Assembly (NCBI GenBank): GCA_039805905.1
Contig: JBDIVM010000012.1
Location: 55,642-119,641 of the forward strand
DNA: 64,000 nucleotides
From: Thermohalobaculum sp039805905
GTDB lineage: Bacteria; Pseudomonadota; Alphaproteobacteria; Rhodobacterales; Rhodobacteraceae
Reading direction: 5' to 3'
The notes beneath the pieces are model-generated. The model was given only the letters and a program-made list of their open reading frames with translations. It was not told the DNA's origin and searched no databases. Shown here piece after piece: positions 32,616 to 42,083 of the stretch (position 1 is its first letter; every line of letters begins with the position of its first letter). The translations under genes and the position numbers were made by a program.

Positions 32616-33061
32616 GGCGTGACGCTCTGCGGTGAACGCCGGGAGGACCGGGCCGGATAGTCCGGGAGGGCGTGGTGCCCCGCAAGGCTTCGCACGGAGG
32701 CGCTGCCCCGCACAACCCCCCCCCGGACCGGTCCCGCCGCATCGTCTGGCCACATCGTTCGGCTGCAACTGGCCATGTCGGGCGTCCGGTGCTGCGGCCA
32801 GACTTGCCGGCGCCGATGCAGGTCGGGCGTTGGTTCGGGAGAGAGCCTGAGGATGAGCCGCTCCGGGTCAGACCAGCGACACGTTGCTGCCGCAGCCGGT
32901 CGCCGGTCCAGGTGGCCGGCCCTCGTGTCGAATGGCAGCTTAACAGTCGCGAATCTCGCCTATAATGCGATTCGCCATGCGCGCGGCGGCGTTTGCCCAG
33001 ACCTGCTTCGCCCACGTGCACGACGGACATTCACAGCAAGAACCGGGAGGAACTTCCAACC
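32616..33061. other. Intergenic region upstream of ABC importer
   Basis: This 446-bp stretch separates divergent genes. No gene is supported. It includes a run of C residues near 32716 and, at its right end, a promoter candidate (see 32940-32966) and the GGGAGG ribosome-binding site of the binding-protein gene at 33045-33050. Confidence 0.5.
32940..32966 (+). promoter_or_regulatory. Sigma70-type promoter candidate of the ABC importer operon
   Basis: A perfect TATAAT at 32961-32966 is preceded by TTAACA (five of six matches to TTGACA) at 32940-32945. The 15-bp spacer is short. A transcript starting here would have a leader of about 90 nt before ATG 33062. Confidence 0.45.
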
Positions 33062-35110
33062 ATGAAACGCCTGTTGCTCTCCAGCCTGGCGGCCTGCGCG
33101 CTGTCGCTGCCCGCCCAGGCGGGCGGCTGTCCCGAAATCACCGTCGCCGACATGAAGGGCGTGGCCCCCGGCGCGTTTCCGCAGCAGTACGAGCTGGCCG
33201 AGTTCGAGGCTGCGGCGAACTGCAAGCTGACATTCCAGGAGAACCCGGCGATCGGCGACTTCAACGGCAAGATCCAGGGCAACCCGGCACTGCCGGCGCT
33301 GGCAGACCGGCTGCCGGCGGAGCCGCTGGTGGTTGTGCCCTATGACTCGATCGGCGTCTACGGCGGCACGATGGACGCCCTGTCGAACGCGACCGAGGCC
33401 GGCACCTCGGATTTCATGAGCCTGCGTCATGTCAACCTGGTGCGGTATTCGGACGATCTTGCGACCATCGTTCCGAATGTCGCCAAGAGCTGGGAGTGGA
33501 ATGACGACTACACGCAGCTCACCTTCCATCTGCGCAAGGGGCACAAGTGGTCGGACGGGGCCCCGTTCACCGGCGAGGACGTCAAGTTCTGGTACGACAA
33601 CCTGGCGCTCGACCCGAAGGTGATCGAGAAGCCGAAGGATTACGTGCTGGTCGGCGGCGAGCGGATGACGGTCGAGGTTCCCGACCCGCAGACTGTCGTG
33701 TTCAAGCTGCCGGCGCCGAAGCCTGGCCTGCTGGCGCATTTTGCCACCCATTTCGCCCAGGGCTTCCAGCCGAAGCACTTCCTCGGACAGTTCCATCCGG
33801 CAATCAACCCGGATGCGGACAAGGTCGCGCAGTCGCTCGGCTTCGAGAATGGCTACGCCGCGATCTCGGCCTATTACGGCAACTCGGACTGGATGGACAC
33901 GGCAACACCGATGCTCGGCCACCCGGACAAGATTGCGAAGCTGCCGAAGGCCGCCTCGCCGACGCTCGAGAGCTTCATCGTGATCAAGGAGTCGACCGAG
34001 GGCCGGCACTTCGTCGCCAACCCCTATTTCTACATGGTCGACACCGCCGGCAACCAGCTGCCCTACATCAACGAGCAGGATGAGGTGTTCATCAACGAGC
34101 AGGAAGTCCGGTTGCTGAAGCTGGTCAACGGCGAGGTCGACTACAAGAGCCAGTCGCTGCAGCTCTCGGATGCGCCGATCCTGCTCGAAGGGCAGGAGAA
34201 GGCCGACTACACGGTCCAGCTGCGGCCGAAAATCGCGCTTCACGCCTTCTCGTTCAACGTCACCTCCGACGACGCCGAGAAGCGCAAGGTGTTCGGCGAT
34301 CTCCGCTTCCGCAAGGCGATGTCGGTCGCCATCAACCGCGACGAGCTGAACGAGGTCGCCTATTTCGGCCAGGGAACGCCGCAGCAGTATATCGGCTTCT
34401 CGCCGGCGCCCGGCTTCGTCGATCCGAAATGGAAGACCTTTGCCGCAGAGTACGACCCGGACGCTGCCAAGGCGCTCCTCGACGAGATCGGGATGAAGGA
34501 CACCGACGGCGACGGCTTCCGAGAGCTGCCGAATGGCCAGAAGCTCGTGCTGAACATGCAGTTCGCCACCCAGGGCATCGCCGGACAGGTGGTCGAGCTC
34601 GTGGGCCAGTACTGGTCGCAGGTCGGCATCCAGACCACGGTCAAGGAAGTGACGCCGGACGAATACCGCTCGGCGCAGTCCTCGAACCAGCTCGACGTCG
34701 GCATGTGGGAAAAGGGGCAGCCGCTCGGCATCGTGCTCGGCAACAACGAGCTCTGGGTGCCGCCCTTCGAGAACTATTTCGGCCATCGGACCGGCATGCT
34801 GTGGGCCGAGTGGGTCGACTCGAACGGCGCCAAGGGCGTCGAGCCGCCGGACAACGTGAAGCAGCTGATCACGGACATCAACGCCTTCCAGTCGACCCCG
34901 GTCGGCACGCCGGAGTCGGATGCGATCGGTGCGCGACTCGTCGAGAACATGGTCGGCAATCTGCTGTTCATCGGCACGGTGCTGTCCTCGGGGCCGATCT
35001 ATCACCGGAACGCGCTCAAGAACTTCCCGGAGTTCCAGACCGAGTCCTACGAGTACTACCGGACCTACCCGTACCGTCCGCAGCAGTGGTACTTCGCCGA
35101 CGCCAAGTGA
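33062..35110 (+). CDS. Peptide/nickel-type ABC transporter substrate-binding protein (family 5)
   Basis: A 682-residue extracytoplasmic solute-binding protein of the SBP_bac_5 family. A signal peptide (K-R-L-L-L-S-S-L-A-A-C-A-L-S-L-P-A-Q-A) spans residues 2-20. The family body is recognisable: L-T-F-H-L-R-K-G-H-K-W-S-D-G near residue 160 and F-R-K-A-M-S-V-A-I-N-R near 420. It is longer than the usual 500-550 residues, as in the subgroup often linked to large or unusual oligopeptides or sugars. It is the first gene of an importer operon, followed by a hairpin and two permeases and two ATPases. The ligand cannot be deduced. Confidence 0.92.
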   Translation: MKRLLLSSLAACALSLPAQAGGCPEITVADMKGVAPGAFPQQYELAEFEAAANCKLTFQENPAIGDFNGKIQGNPALPALADRLPAEPLVVVPYDSIGVYGGTMDALSNATEAGTSDFMSLRHVNLVRYSDDLATIVPNVAKSWEWNDDYTQLTFHLRKGHKWSDGAPFTGEDVKFWYDNLALDPKVIEKPKDYVLVGGERMTVEVPDPQTVVFKLPAPKPGLLAHFATHFAQGFQPKHFLGQFHPAINPDADKVAQSLGFENGYAAISAYYGNSDWMDTATPMLGHPDKIAKLPKAASPTLESFIVIKESTEGRHFVANPYFYMVDTAGNQLPYINEQDEVFINEQEVRLLKLVNGEVDYKSQSLQLSDAPILLEGQEKADYTVQLRPKIALHAFSFNVTSDDAEKRKVFGDLRFRKAMSVAINRDELNEVAYFGQGTPQQYIGFSPAPGFVDPKWKTFAAEYDPDAAKALLDEIGMKDTDGDGFRELPNGQKLVLNMQFATQGIAGQVVELVGQYWSQVGIQTTVKEVTPDEYRSAQSSNQLDVGMWEKGQPLGIVLGNNELWVPPFENYFGHRTGMLWAEWVDSNGAKGVEPPDNVKQLITDINAFQSTPVGTPESDAIGARLVENMVGNLLFIGTVLSSGPIYHRNALKNFPEFQTESYEYYRTYPYRPQQWYFADAK

Positions 35111-35129
35111 CGGGCTGACACGACACCGG

Positions 35130-35153
35130 ACCGGGCGCCCATGTGCGCCCGGT
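35130..35153 (+). terminator. Hairpin between binding protein and permease genes
   Basis: ACCGGGCGC (35130-35138) pairs with GCGCCCGGT (35145-35153) around a six-base loop. There is no T-run after it, so it is more likely a transcript-stabilising or attenuating stem that lowers expression of the permeases relative to the binding protein than a full terminator. Confidence 0.6.
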
Positions 35154-35225
35154 TCAGCATTTGCCTTCCCACGAAGATCCGGGCGATAGTTCCGGCAGCG
35201 GGCAGGGAAGAACAGGGCACGACCG

Positions 35226-36233
35226 ATGGCGCAGTTCCTGAACTTCGTGATCATGCGCGCCGCCATGGCGTTGTTCACGCTGTTCATGGTCTCGCTGATC
35301 GTGTTCACCCTGATGGAGCTTGTGCCCGGCGACTGTGCCGAGCGCTACCTGGCCTTCAAGAATACGCAGGGGTCCGGAATCTCGGTTGCCGACATCCAGG
35401 CCGAGCGGGTGCGCCTCGGCCTCGACAAGCCGTTCCTGACGCGCTGGAGCAGCTGGGTCTATAACGCCTTCGTCCATGGCGAGTTCGGCGACAGCTGCAT
35501 CCTGCGCGTCAACATCAACCAGCTTCTCGGCGACAAGTTCTGGATCTCGCTCGGCATCTGCCTGACCGCCCTGATCCTGGCCTATCTGATCGCCGTGCCG
35601 GTCGGCATCTATGCCGCCAGCTCGAAGAGCCCGGTGACGAACAACCTGCTGCGGCTGGTCAGTTATCTGGGCCTCGCGCTGCCGAATTTCCTGCTGGCGC
35701 TGATCATCATGCTGTTCTCCACGGTCGTGTTCGGCGACAGCCTGACGGGGCTGTTCTCGAAGGAGTTCCGCGACGCCGCATGGTCCTGGGACAGGGTGAT
35801 GGATTTCCTGAGCCGCGCCTGGCTGCCGGTCTTCATCCTGGGCTGGTCAGCGACAGCCTTCGCGCTCCAGACCGTGCGCGCGCTGATGGCCGACGAGATC
35901 GGCAAGCTCTATGTCACCGCTGCGGCCGCGCGCGGCATATCCGGCAACAAGCTGCTGTGGCGCTATCCGGCCCGGCACGCGCTCGGGCCGGTGATCAACT
36001 CGCTTGGCTTCGACCTCAACCGGATCTTCAACGAACTGCCGATCGTGGCGCTGATCATGACGCTGACCGAGGCCGGCGCGCTCCTGATCGAGGCGCTGGC
36101 GCGGTCGAACGACCAGCAGCTTGCCGGTGCCATCATCTTCATGCTGACCGCCAGCATCGTGTTCATCAATTTCGTGACCGACGTGCTCCTGGCCGTGATG
36201 GATCCGCGGGTCAGGCGCGGGATAATGGGATAG
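35226..36233 (+). CDS. ABC transporter permease, DppB-type
   Basis: A 335-residue inner-membrane permease. It begins with a hydrophobic helix (residues 10-30) and has about six transmembrane segments. The EAA-like loop that contacts the ATPase reads Y-V-T-A-A-A-A-R-G-I-S near residue 238. The segment V-P-G-D-C-A-E-R-Y after the first helix is where DppB homologues carry P-G-D-P. It lies 115 bp after the binding-protein gene and three bases before the second permease gene, forming a standard peptide-type importer operon. Confidence 0.92.
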   Translation: MAQFLNFVIMRAAMALFTLFMVSLIVFTLMELVPGDCAERYLAFKNTQGSGISVADIQAERVRLGLDKPFLTRWSSWVYNAFVHGEFGDSCILRVNINQLLGDKFWISLGICLTALILAYLIAVPVGIYAASSKSPVTNNLLRLVSYLGLALPNFLLALIIMLFSTVVFGDSLTGLFSKEFRDAAWSWDRVMDFLSRAWLPVFILGWSATAFALQTVRALMADEIGKLYVTAAAARGISGNKLLWRYPARHALGPVINSLGFDLNRIFNELPIVALIMTLTEAGALLIEALARSNDQQLAGAIIFMLTASIVFINFVTDVLLAVMDPRVRRGIMG

Positions 36234-36236
36234 GGG

Positions 36237-37433
36237 ATGACGGAAGCCGCCACTTCACCCGCCGTCAACGCGACCGAACAGCGCCGGAAGGAAGCCTATT
36301 TCACGGCCTCTCAGACGCAGCTCATCGCAGCGCGCTTCCGGCGCAACCGGACGGCGATGATTGCGAGCTGGGCGCTGATCGCGATGATCCTGATGGGCTT
36401 CTTCGCGCCGTTCCTCTCGCCCTACGACCCGACGATTGCCGGCCGCGACAAGGACTATGAGAACGGTGCGCCGCAGATCCCCTATTTCTGGGACCATAAC
36501 GGCTTTTCGCTGCGGCCCTTCGTCTATGGCACAGCGCGCGAGCGGTCGATGAAGACCAACTTCCGCTGGGTCACGACCGTCAACTACGAGGAGCGGCGCT
36601 ATCTCCATTTCTTTGTCGAGGGATGGGAATACAGCCTGATCGACGTCAGCCTCGACCTGCCGGGCAGCACCTTCGACGTCGATTTCCAGGCGCTGACCTT
36701 CGACACGCATCTGTTCGGTGTCGACGAGGGGCAGATCCACCTGTTCGGCACCGACGCGAGCGGCAAGGACATCTTCGGGCGGACCCTGCACGCGATCTGG
36801 ACCTCGCTGGCGGTGGGAACGATCGGCGTATTCATCGCCTTCGTGCTGGCGCTGATCATCGGGGGGGTGGCCGGCTATTACGGCGGCTGGATCGACTCGG
36901 CGGTCCAGATGATCACCGACGCGGTACGCACGGTGCCGGCGATCCCGCTGTTCATGGCGATTGCCGCGTTCATCCCGCAGACCTGGAGCTCGGAGATGCG
37001 GTTCTTCTTCATCTCCTGCGTGCTCGGACTTATCGGCTGGCCGACGCTGGCACGCCGCATCCGCACCCACCTGCTGACCGAGCGGAGCCAGGAATACGTG
37101 CTGGCGGCGCAGCTCTGCGGCGCTTCGTCGAGCCACATCATCCGACGCCACCTGCTGCCGAGCTTCACCAGCTACATCATCGTCGACCTGATGATCTCGT
37201 TCCCCTACATGGTCCGCTCCGAGACGGCACTCAGCTTCATCGGCCTGGGGCTCAAGGACCCGGTGAACTCGCTGGGTGCGCTGCTGCAGAACGTGTCGAA
37301 GGCCGATGTGCTCCTGAACTACCAGTGGTATTTCATCCCGGTCCTGTTCTTCATCGCGCTGGTGCTGGCCTTCGTCTTCGTCGGCGACGGGCTGCGCGAC
37401 GCTGCAGACCCCTATTCGAGCACCAGGAAATGA
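36237..37433 (+). CDS. ABC transporter permease, DppC-type, with long periplasmic insertion
   Basis: A 398-residue partner permease. The N-terminus has a cytoplasmic stretch with R-R-N-R-T-A-M-I before the first helix, typical of DppC. A long insertion of about 110 residues (roughly 70-180) separates the first helix from the motif F-G-T-D-A-S-G-K-D-I-F, where DppC has G-T-D-x-x-G-R-D. The coupling loop Y-V-L-A-A-Q-L-C-G-A is near residue 288. The longer insertion matches the subgroup with large binding proteins. The ATPase gene begins within its stop codon region (ATGA overlap). Confidence 0.92.
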   Translation: MTEAATSPAVNATEQRRKEAYFTASQTQLIAARFRRNRTAMIASWALIAMILMGFFAPFLSPYDPTIAGRDKDYENGAPQIPYFWDHNGFSLRPFVYGTARERSMKTNFRWVTTVNYEERRYLHFFVEGWEYSLIDVSLDLPGSTFDVDFQALTFDTHLFGVDEGQIHLFGTDASGKDIFGRTLHAIWTSLAVGTIGVFIAFVLALIIGGVAGYYGGWIDSAVQMITDAVRTVPAIPLFMAIAAFIPQTWSSEMRFFFISCVLGLIGWPTLARRIRTHLLTERSQEYVLAAQLCGASSSHIIRRHLLPSFTSYIIVDLMISFPYMVRSETALSFIGLGLKDPVNSLGALLQNVSKADVLLNYQWYFIPVLFFIALVLAFVFVGDGLRDAADPYSSTRK

Positions 37434-38428
37434 CGCTTCTGAAGGTCGAGAACCTCACGCTCGAGTTCGATACCGACGAGGGGCGGATCATTGCGGTCGA
37501 CGACGTCTCCTTCGAGCTTGCGCCCGGCGAGGTGATGGGGCTGGTGGGGGAGTCGGGTTCGGGCAAGTCGGTTACCGCCAAGGCGCTGATGCAGCTCAAC
37601 CCGGACAACGCGGTCTACGGGCCGAGGAGCCGGATAACGCTGATGCTCGATGACGGGCCGGTCGATGTCCTGTCGCTGAAGACCGCCCGCGAGATGCAGG
37701 TCGTCCGCGGGGGCGCCGTCTCGATGATCTTCCAGGAGCCGATGGCAAGCTTTGCGCCCGCCATCACGGTTGGCGACCAGATGGTCGAGCAGCTGCAGCT
37801 TCATCGCAGGATGTCGAAGCGCGAAGCGAAGGCGCTCTCGATCGAGATGCTGGAGCGGGTCGGCATCGCCGAGGCGGCGAAGCGCTTCGACCAGTATGCG
37901 TTCGAGCTCTCGGGCGGAATGCGCCAGCGGGCGATGATCGCCATGGCGTTGTCGACCCGGCCGAAGCTGCTGATCGCCGACGAGCCGACGACCGCGCTCG
38001 ACGTGACGATCCAGGCCCAGGTGATCGACCTGATGAAGGATCTTGTCGCCGATTTCGGCATGGCGATCATCTTCATCACCCATGATCTCGGCGTGATTGC
38101 CCAGACCGCCGACAGGGTCTCGGTCATGTATCTCGGCCGGATGATCGAGCAGGGGCCGGTGCGCGAGGTGATCCGCACTCCTGCGCACCCCTATACCCAG
38201 GGCCTCCTGAACGCGCTCCCGAACCTCGAGGACCTCGATGCGCCGCTGACCCCGGTGCCGGGGGATATCCCGAGCCCGCTCGAGCGGCCGAAGGGCTGCG
38301 TGTTCCATACCCGCTGCCCGCAGGTCGTCGCCGGGCGCTGCAATGCCGTGGTGCCAGCGATGGTCTCGCTCGATCCGCGCCACCGGGCCGCCTGCCTCCT
38401 GCTCGAGGACCGGAGGGTCGAGGCATGA
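37430..38428 (+). CDS. ABC transporter ATP-binding protein, DppD-type
   Basis: A 332-residue ATPase. Walker A G-E-S-G-S-G-K-S, Q-loop F-Q-E-P, signature L-S-G-G-M-R-Q-R, Walker B L-L-I-A-D-E-P and H-loop I-T-H-D are all present. The C-terminal oligopeptide-transporter extension with its cysteines (C-V-F-H-T-R-C-P ... C) is also present and in related proteins binds an iron-sulfur cluster. It overlaps both neighbours by four bases, so all transporter genes are translated together. Confidence 0.95.
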   Translation: MTLLKVENLTLEFDTDEGRIIAVDDVSFELAPGEVMGLVGESGSGKSVTAKALMQLNPDNAVYGPRSRITLMLDDGPVDVLSLKTAREMQVVRGGAVSMIFQEPMASFAPAITVGDQMVEQLQLHRRMSKREAKALSIEMLERVGIAEAAKRFDQYAFELSGGMRQRAMIAMALSTRPKLLIADEPTTALDVTIQAQVIDLMKDLVADFGMAIIFITHDLGVIAQTADRVSVMYLGRMIEQGPVREVIRTPAHPYTQGLLNALPNLEDLDAPLTPVPGDIPSPLERPKGCVFHTRCPQVVAGRCNAVVPAMVSLDPRHRAACLLLEDRRVEA

Positions 38429-39453
38429 GCACTCCCCCCGCCAGCGGCGAGAAGCCGGTGATCTCGGTCCACGACCTCGCGGTGCATTTCCCGATCGGAC
38501 GGGGTCTGTTCACGCCCAAGACCGTGGTGCGCGCGGTGGAAGGCGTGAACCTCGATATCCCGAAGGGCTCGTTCTTCGGGCTCGTGGGGGAGTCGGGCTC
38601 GGGCAAGACCACGCTGGGGCGCGCCATGCTGAAGGCGGTGCCGATCTCGCGCGGGCACGTGAAGTTCGAGGACGGCGAGGTATCCTACGACCTCGCCAGA
38701 ATGACCCCGGACCAGCTCAGGGACTACCGCAAGCGGGCGCAGCTGATCTTCCAGGACCCCTATGCGGCGCTCAGCCCGCGCATGACCGTGCGCGACATCA
38801 TCGCCGAGCCGATCGAGGTGATGGGGATCACGAAGACCCGCGAGGAGACCGACCGGCGCGTACGCGAGATCGCCGCCAAGTGCCGGCTGAACCTCGAGCA
38901 TCTGCGCCGCTTCCCGCACGCCTTCTCCGGCGGCCAGCGCCAGCGCATCTCGATCGCACGCGCGCTGGTCTGCAACCCGCGCTTCGTGGTGGCGGACGAG
39001 AGCGTGGCGGCGCTCGACGTCTCGATCCAGGCCGATGTGCTGAACCTGCTGAAGGCGCTGCAGAGGCAGCTCGGCCTGACCTTCCTGTTCATCAGCCATG
39101 ATCTGAGCGTTGTGGCGCATATCTGCGACCATGTGGCGGTGATGTATCTCGGCCGGCTGGTCGAGACCGCGCCGACGCGCCAGCTCTTTGCCGCGCCGAG
39201 GCATCCCTACACCAAGGCGCTGCTCTCGGCGATCCCGTCGCTCGACCCCGACAACCGCGGCACGGCGCAGAAGCTCGAGGGCGAAATCCCGAGCCCGACC
39301 AACCCGCCCCCCGGCTGCAAGTTCCAGACCCGCTGCCCCTTCGCCATCGACCGGTGCCGCACCGAGGAGCCGGAGCTCGAGCATCTGGGGCGGGAGCACG
39401 ACGTCGCCTGCCATCGCTGGAAAGAGCTGGCGGCGACGCCGGCCCCGGCCTGA
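38425..39453 (+). CDS. ABC transporter ATP-binding protein, DppF-type
   Basis: A 342-residue ATPase, partner of the preceding protein. Walker A G-E-S-G-S-G-K-T, Q-loop F-Q-D-P-Y, signature F-S-G-G-Q-R-Q-R and H-loop I-S-H-D are present. The Walker B segment reads F-V-V-A-D-E-S, with serine in place of the usual proline after the glutamate. The C-terminal cysteine pattern C-K-F-Q-T-R-C-P ... C ... C matches the oligopeptide family. It starts with ATGA overlapping the upstream stop and ends 29 bp before the sulfatase-like gene. Confidence 0.95.
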   Translation: MSTPPASGEKPVISVHDLAVHFPIGRGLFTPKTVVRAVEGVNLDIPKGSFFGLVGESGSGKTTLGRAMLKAVPISRGHVKFEDGEVSYDLARMTPDQLRDYRKRAQLIFQDPYAALSPRMTVRDIIAEPIEVMGITKTREETDRRVREIAAKCRLNLEHLRRFPHAFSGGQRQRISIARALVCNPRFVVADESVAALDVSIQADVLNLLKALQRQLGLTFLFISHDLSVVAHICDHVAVMYLGRLVETAPTRQLFAAPRHPYTKALLSAIPSLDPDNRGTAQKLEGEIPSPTNPPPGCKFQTRCPFAIDRCRTEEPELEHLGREHDVACHRWKELAATPAPA

Positions 39454-39482
39454 GCGCATTGCTGAGATCGGAGGCGAAGGGC

Positions 39483-41072
39483 ATGGGGGCGAAGGGCATG
39501 GGCAGGAAGTTCCGGAACCGCGAGGGCAAGGTCCTGTTCATCGTCATCGACCAGCTGCGCGCCGACTGCGTGACCGGCGCGCTGGGGCAGGTGCTGGACC
39601 TCCCGAACATCCGCGCGCTGATGGCGGAGGGCGTGACGTTCCGGAACCACTTCACCGTCACCAGCCCCTGCGGCCCGGCGCGCGCCAGCCTGCTGACCGG
39701 GCTCTACGCGATGAACCACCGCTCGGTCCGGAACGGCACGCCGCTCGCACGCCACCACACCAACCTGGCGCTGGAGGCGCGGAAGGCCGGCTACGAGCCG
39801 CTGCTGTTCGGCTACACCGACACCAGCGCTGATCCGGCGGGACGCGATCCGGCAGATCCGGACCTCAAGACCTATGAGGGGCTGATGCCGGGCTTTACCG
39901 AGGTGGTGCAGCTCCGGCTCGACACGAGCTATGCCTGGGTCGCCGACCTGAAGGCCAAGGGCTATGCAGTTCCCGCCACCTTGGCCGGGCTGTTCGCGGC
40001 CGTGGGCGGCCGGCTCGACAGCCCGACCCTCTACCGGGCCGAGGACAGCGACACCGCCTTCCTGACCACCGAGACGCTGAAGGCGCTGTCGGTGCGCGAG
40101 GACCAGGACTGGTTCGCCCATGTCACCTATATCCGGCCGCACCCGCCCCTGGCTGCGCCCGCGCCGTGGAACCGGAAGTATGCGCCCGAGGCGCTGCCAC
40201 CGCCTGCCCGTCTCGCCGGCCCCGCCGAGGAACGGGCGATGCACCCGTTCATGGATGCATTCTTCTGCGAACCGGCGGTCACCAGCCTCTATACGGACTT
40301 CGACGGCCGCATGGACCGGATGCCGGACCAGGATGCGCGCGCGCTCCGGGCGGTCTATCTCGGCCTGGCGGCCGAGGTGGACCACCATATCGGGCGGCTC
40401 GTCGGCTATCTGAAGCAGACCGGCCAGTACGATGATACCCTGATCATCGTCACCTCGGATCATGGCGAAATGCTCGGCGACCATTTCATGTGGGGCAAGG
40501 AGAGTCCGTTCGACCCGGCCTTCCACGTGCCGCTCGTGATCCGCGACCCGCGCCGGCGCGCCACGGCCGGCCGAGCGGTTGATGCGTTGACGGAATCGAT
40601 CGACGTCGCGCCGACGATCCTCGGCTGGCTGGGACAGCCGCCGCCGCCCGCCTTCGACGGACACTCGCTGCTGCCCTTCCTCGACGGAGCAGGGCCAGAA
40701 GCATGGCGCGACCACGTCTTCTTCGAATACGACCTCGGCCACCCGGTCGCCCCGACCCGCTATCAGCGGCGGCTGGGGCTGGCGCTGGATCAGGCGAATT
40801 TTGCCGTGCTGCGCGAGACGCGTTTCAAGTACGTCCATTTCAACGGCGGCCTGCCGCCGCTCCTGTTCGATCTTGAGGGCGACCCGGACGAGATGCATGA
40901 TCTCGCAGCGGAGCCGGCCTTTGCGCCCGAACTGCCGCGGCTCGCATCGCGGATGCTCGATCACCGGATGACCCATGCGAGTCGCGCGGCCTCGAGCCTG
41001 CACCTGACCGGCGAAGGGGTGAAACAGGCTGCGCGCAGCCGGGCAGTCGGCGCCCGCGGCCGTGCCGGCTGA
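39483..41072 (+). CDS. Sulfatase / phosphonate monoester hydrolase-like enzyme
   Basis: A 529-residue member of the alkaline phosphatase superfamily. The first metal site is I-D23-Q-L-R-A-D, the formylglycine motif is C63-G-P-A-R67 (C-x-P-x-R), and the second metal block S-D-H-G-E-M-L-G-D-H lies near residue 325. No signal peptide is present, which favours a cytoplasmic enzyme such as phosphonate or sulfate monoesterases of this type. GGAGG eight bases before ATG 39483 decided the start. It appears co-transcribed with the importer, so the imported compound may carry a sulfate or phosphonate ester. Confidence 0.85.
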   Translation: MGAKGMGRKFRNREGKVLFIVIDQLRADCVTGALGQVLDLPNIRALMAEGVTFRNHFTVTSPCGPARASLLTGLYAMNHRSVRNGTPLARHHTNLALEARKAGYEPLLFGYTDTSADPAGRDPADPDLKTYEGLMPGFTEVVQLRLDTSYAWVADLKAKGYAVPATLAGLFAAVGGRLDSPTLYRAEDSDTAFLTTETLKALSVREDQDWFAHVTYIRPHPPLAAPAPWNRKYAPEALPPPARLAGPAEERAMHPFMDAFFCEPAVTSLYTDFDGRMDRMPDQDARALRAVYLGLAAEVDHHIGRLVGYLKQTGQYDDTLIIVTSDHGEMLGDHFMWGKESPFDPAFHVPLVIRDPRRRATAGRAVDALTESIDVAPTILGWLGQPPPPAFDGHSLLPFLDGAGPEAWRDHVFFEYDLGHPVAPTRYQRRLGLALDQANFAVLRETRFKYVHFNGGLPPLLFDLEGDPDEMHDLAAEPAFAPELPRLASRMLDHRMTHASRAASSLHLTGEGVKQAARSRAVGARGRAG

Positions 41073-41155
41073 TTTGATCCTGCGCAAGGCAAGGCCGCTT
41101 CGGAGGGTGGAAGATCGCCGGACGTAACCACCCGATTCAGGAAAAGGGGTGCCAA

Positions 41156-41998
41156 ATGTCATTCAAGAGCCTAGCGGTCTTCACCGACGGATCCGAATCC
41201 GCCAAGGGTCGCCTCGACGCCGCGATCGCCGTTGCGCGGTGGCAGGATGCACATCTGACCGCCATCGCCATCGCCGAGCAGCCGGCCTATTATTACGGGA
41301 TCGGCAGCGAGGTCTCGGCCGACATCTACCTGCAGGACGTGGAGCGGGCTCAGGCGGCAGGGAAGGAACTGGCACAGGAAGCTGGCAGCCGGATTGCGGA
41401 CGCCGGCATCCGGGGCGAGGCGCGCTGGGCGACCGGGACGCTGGCAGCGATCGGCGAGATCGCTGCGCGGCACGGGCGTTATGCGGACCTGGCGCTGGTC
41501 GGCCAGCCGGTCGCAGGGGATTTCGAGCCGGTGATGCGCAGGACGTTCGAGGGCGTGCTGATCGAATCGGGTCGGCCGCTTGTCCTGCTGCCGGCCGGTT
41601 GGGACAAGGGGCAGTTCGGGCGCAGGATCGTCGTTGCCTGGACGCCGCGGCGAGAGGCGGCCCGGGCAGTATCGGACGCCATGCCACTGATTGCAGGGGC
41701 CGAGAGCGTCCATGTTGTGACCGTCGATCCCGATGTCGGCGAGACCGACCATGGCGAGGAGCCCGGTGCGGACCTCGCCGCCGTCCTGGCGCGCCACGGG
41801 GTTGCGGTGACCGTCAACCAAATGCCGAGTGCAGGCCAGAATGCGGCGGAATGCATCCATGAACACGCCGTCGACACGGGCGCCGACCTGATCGTGATGG
41901 GCGGCTACGGTCACTGGCGGCTGCGCGAGACCTTGTTCGGCGGGGTGACCCGCGACATGCTGAAGGCCGCCAAGATCCCCGTGTTGATGTCGCACTGA
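41156..41998 (+). CDS. Universal stress protein, tandem UspA domains
   Basis: A 280-residue protein with two UspA folds. The second ends with the ATP-binding signature G-G-Y-G-H-W-R-L-R-E-T-L-F-G-G-V-T-R (G-x2-G-x9-G-T/S). The first half lacks a clear signature and may be degenerate. It stands alone between the sulfatase-like gene and arfB; AGGAAAAGGGG precedes the start. Such proteins bind ATP or other ligands during starvation or oxidative stress. No regulatory site was identified. Confidence 0.9.
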   Translation: MSFKSLAVFTDGSESAKGRLDAAIAVARWQDAHLTAIAIAEQPAYYYGIGSEVSADIYLQDVERAQAAGKELAQEAGSRIADAGIRGEARWATGTLAAIGEIAARHGRYADLALVGQPVAGDFEPVMRRTFEGVLIESGRPLVLLPAGWDKGQFGRRIVVAWTPRREAARAVSDAMPLIAGAESVHVVTVDPDVGETDHGEEPGADLAAVLARHGVAVTVNQMPSAGQNAAECIHEHAVDTGADLIVMGGYGHWRLRETLFGGVTRDMLKAAKIPVLMSH

Positions 41999-42083
41999 GT
42001 CGGGGCGGGGTTGTTGCGCGCATTGCGCGACCGCCGGATGCAGCGATCAGGCGCGGGATCGGGCAGCAACAGGCGGCGCCATC

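Noticed and set aside
32713..32722. Run of C residues as a phase-variable tract
   Set aside because: It lies in an intergenic region away from any coding frame or promoter element, so slippage would have no evident effect.
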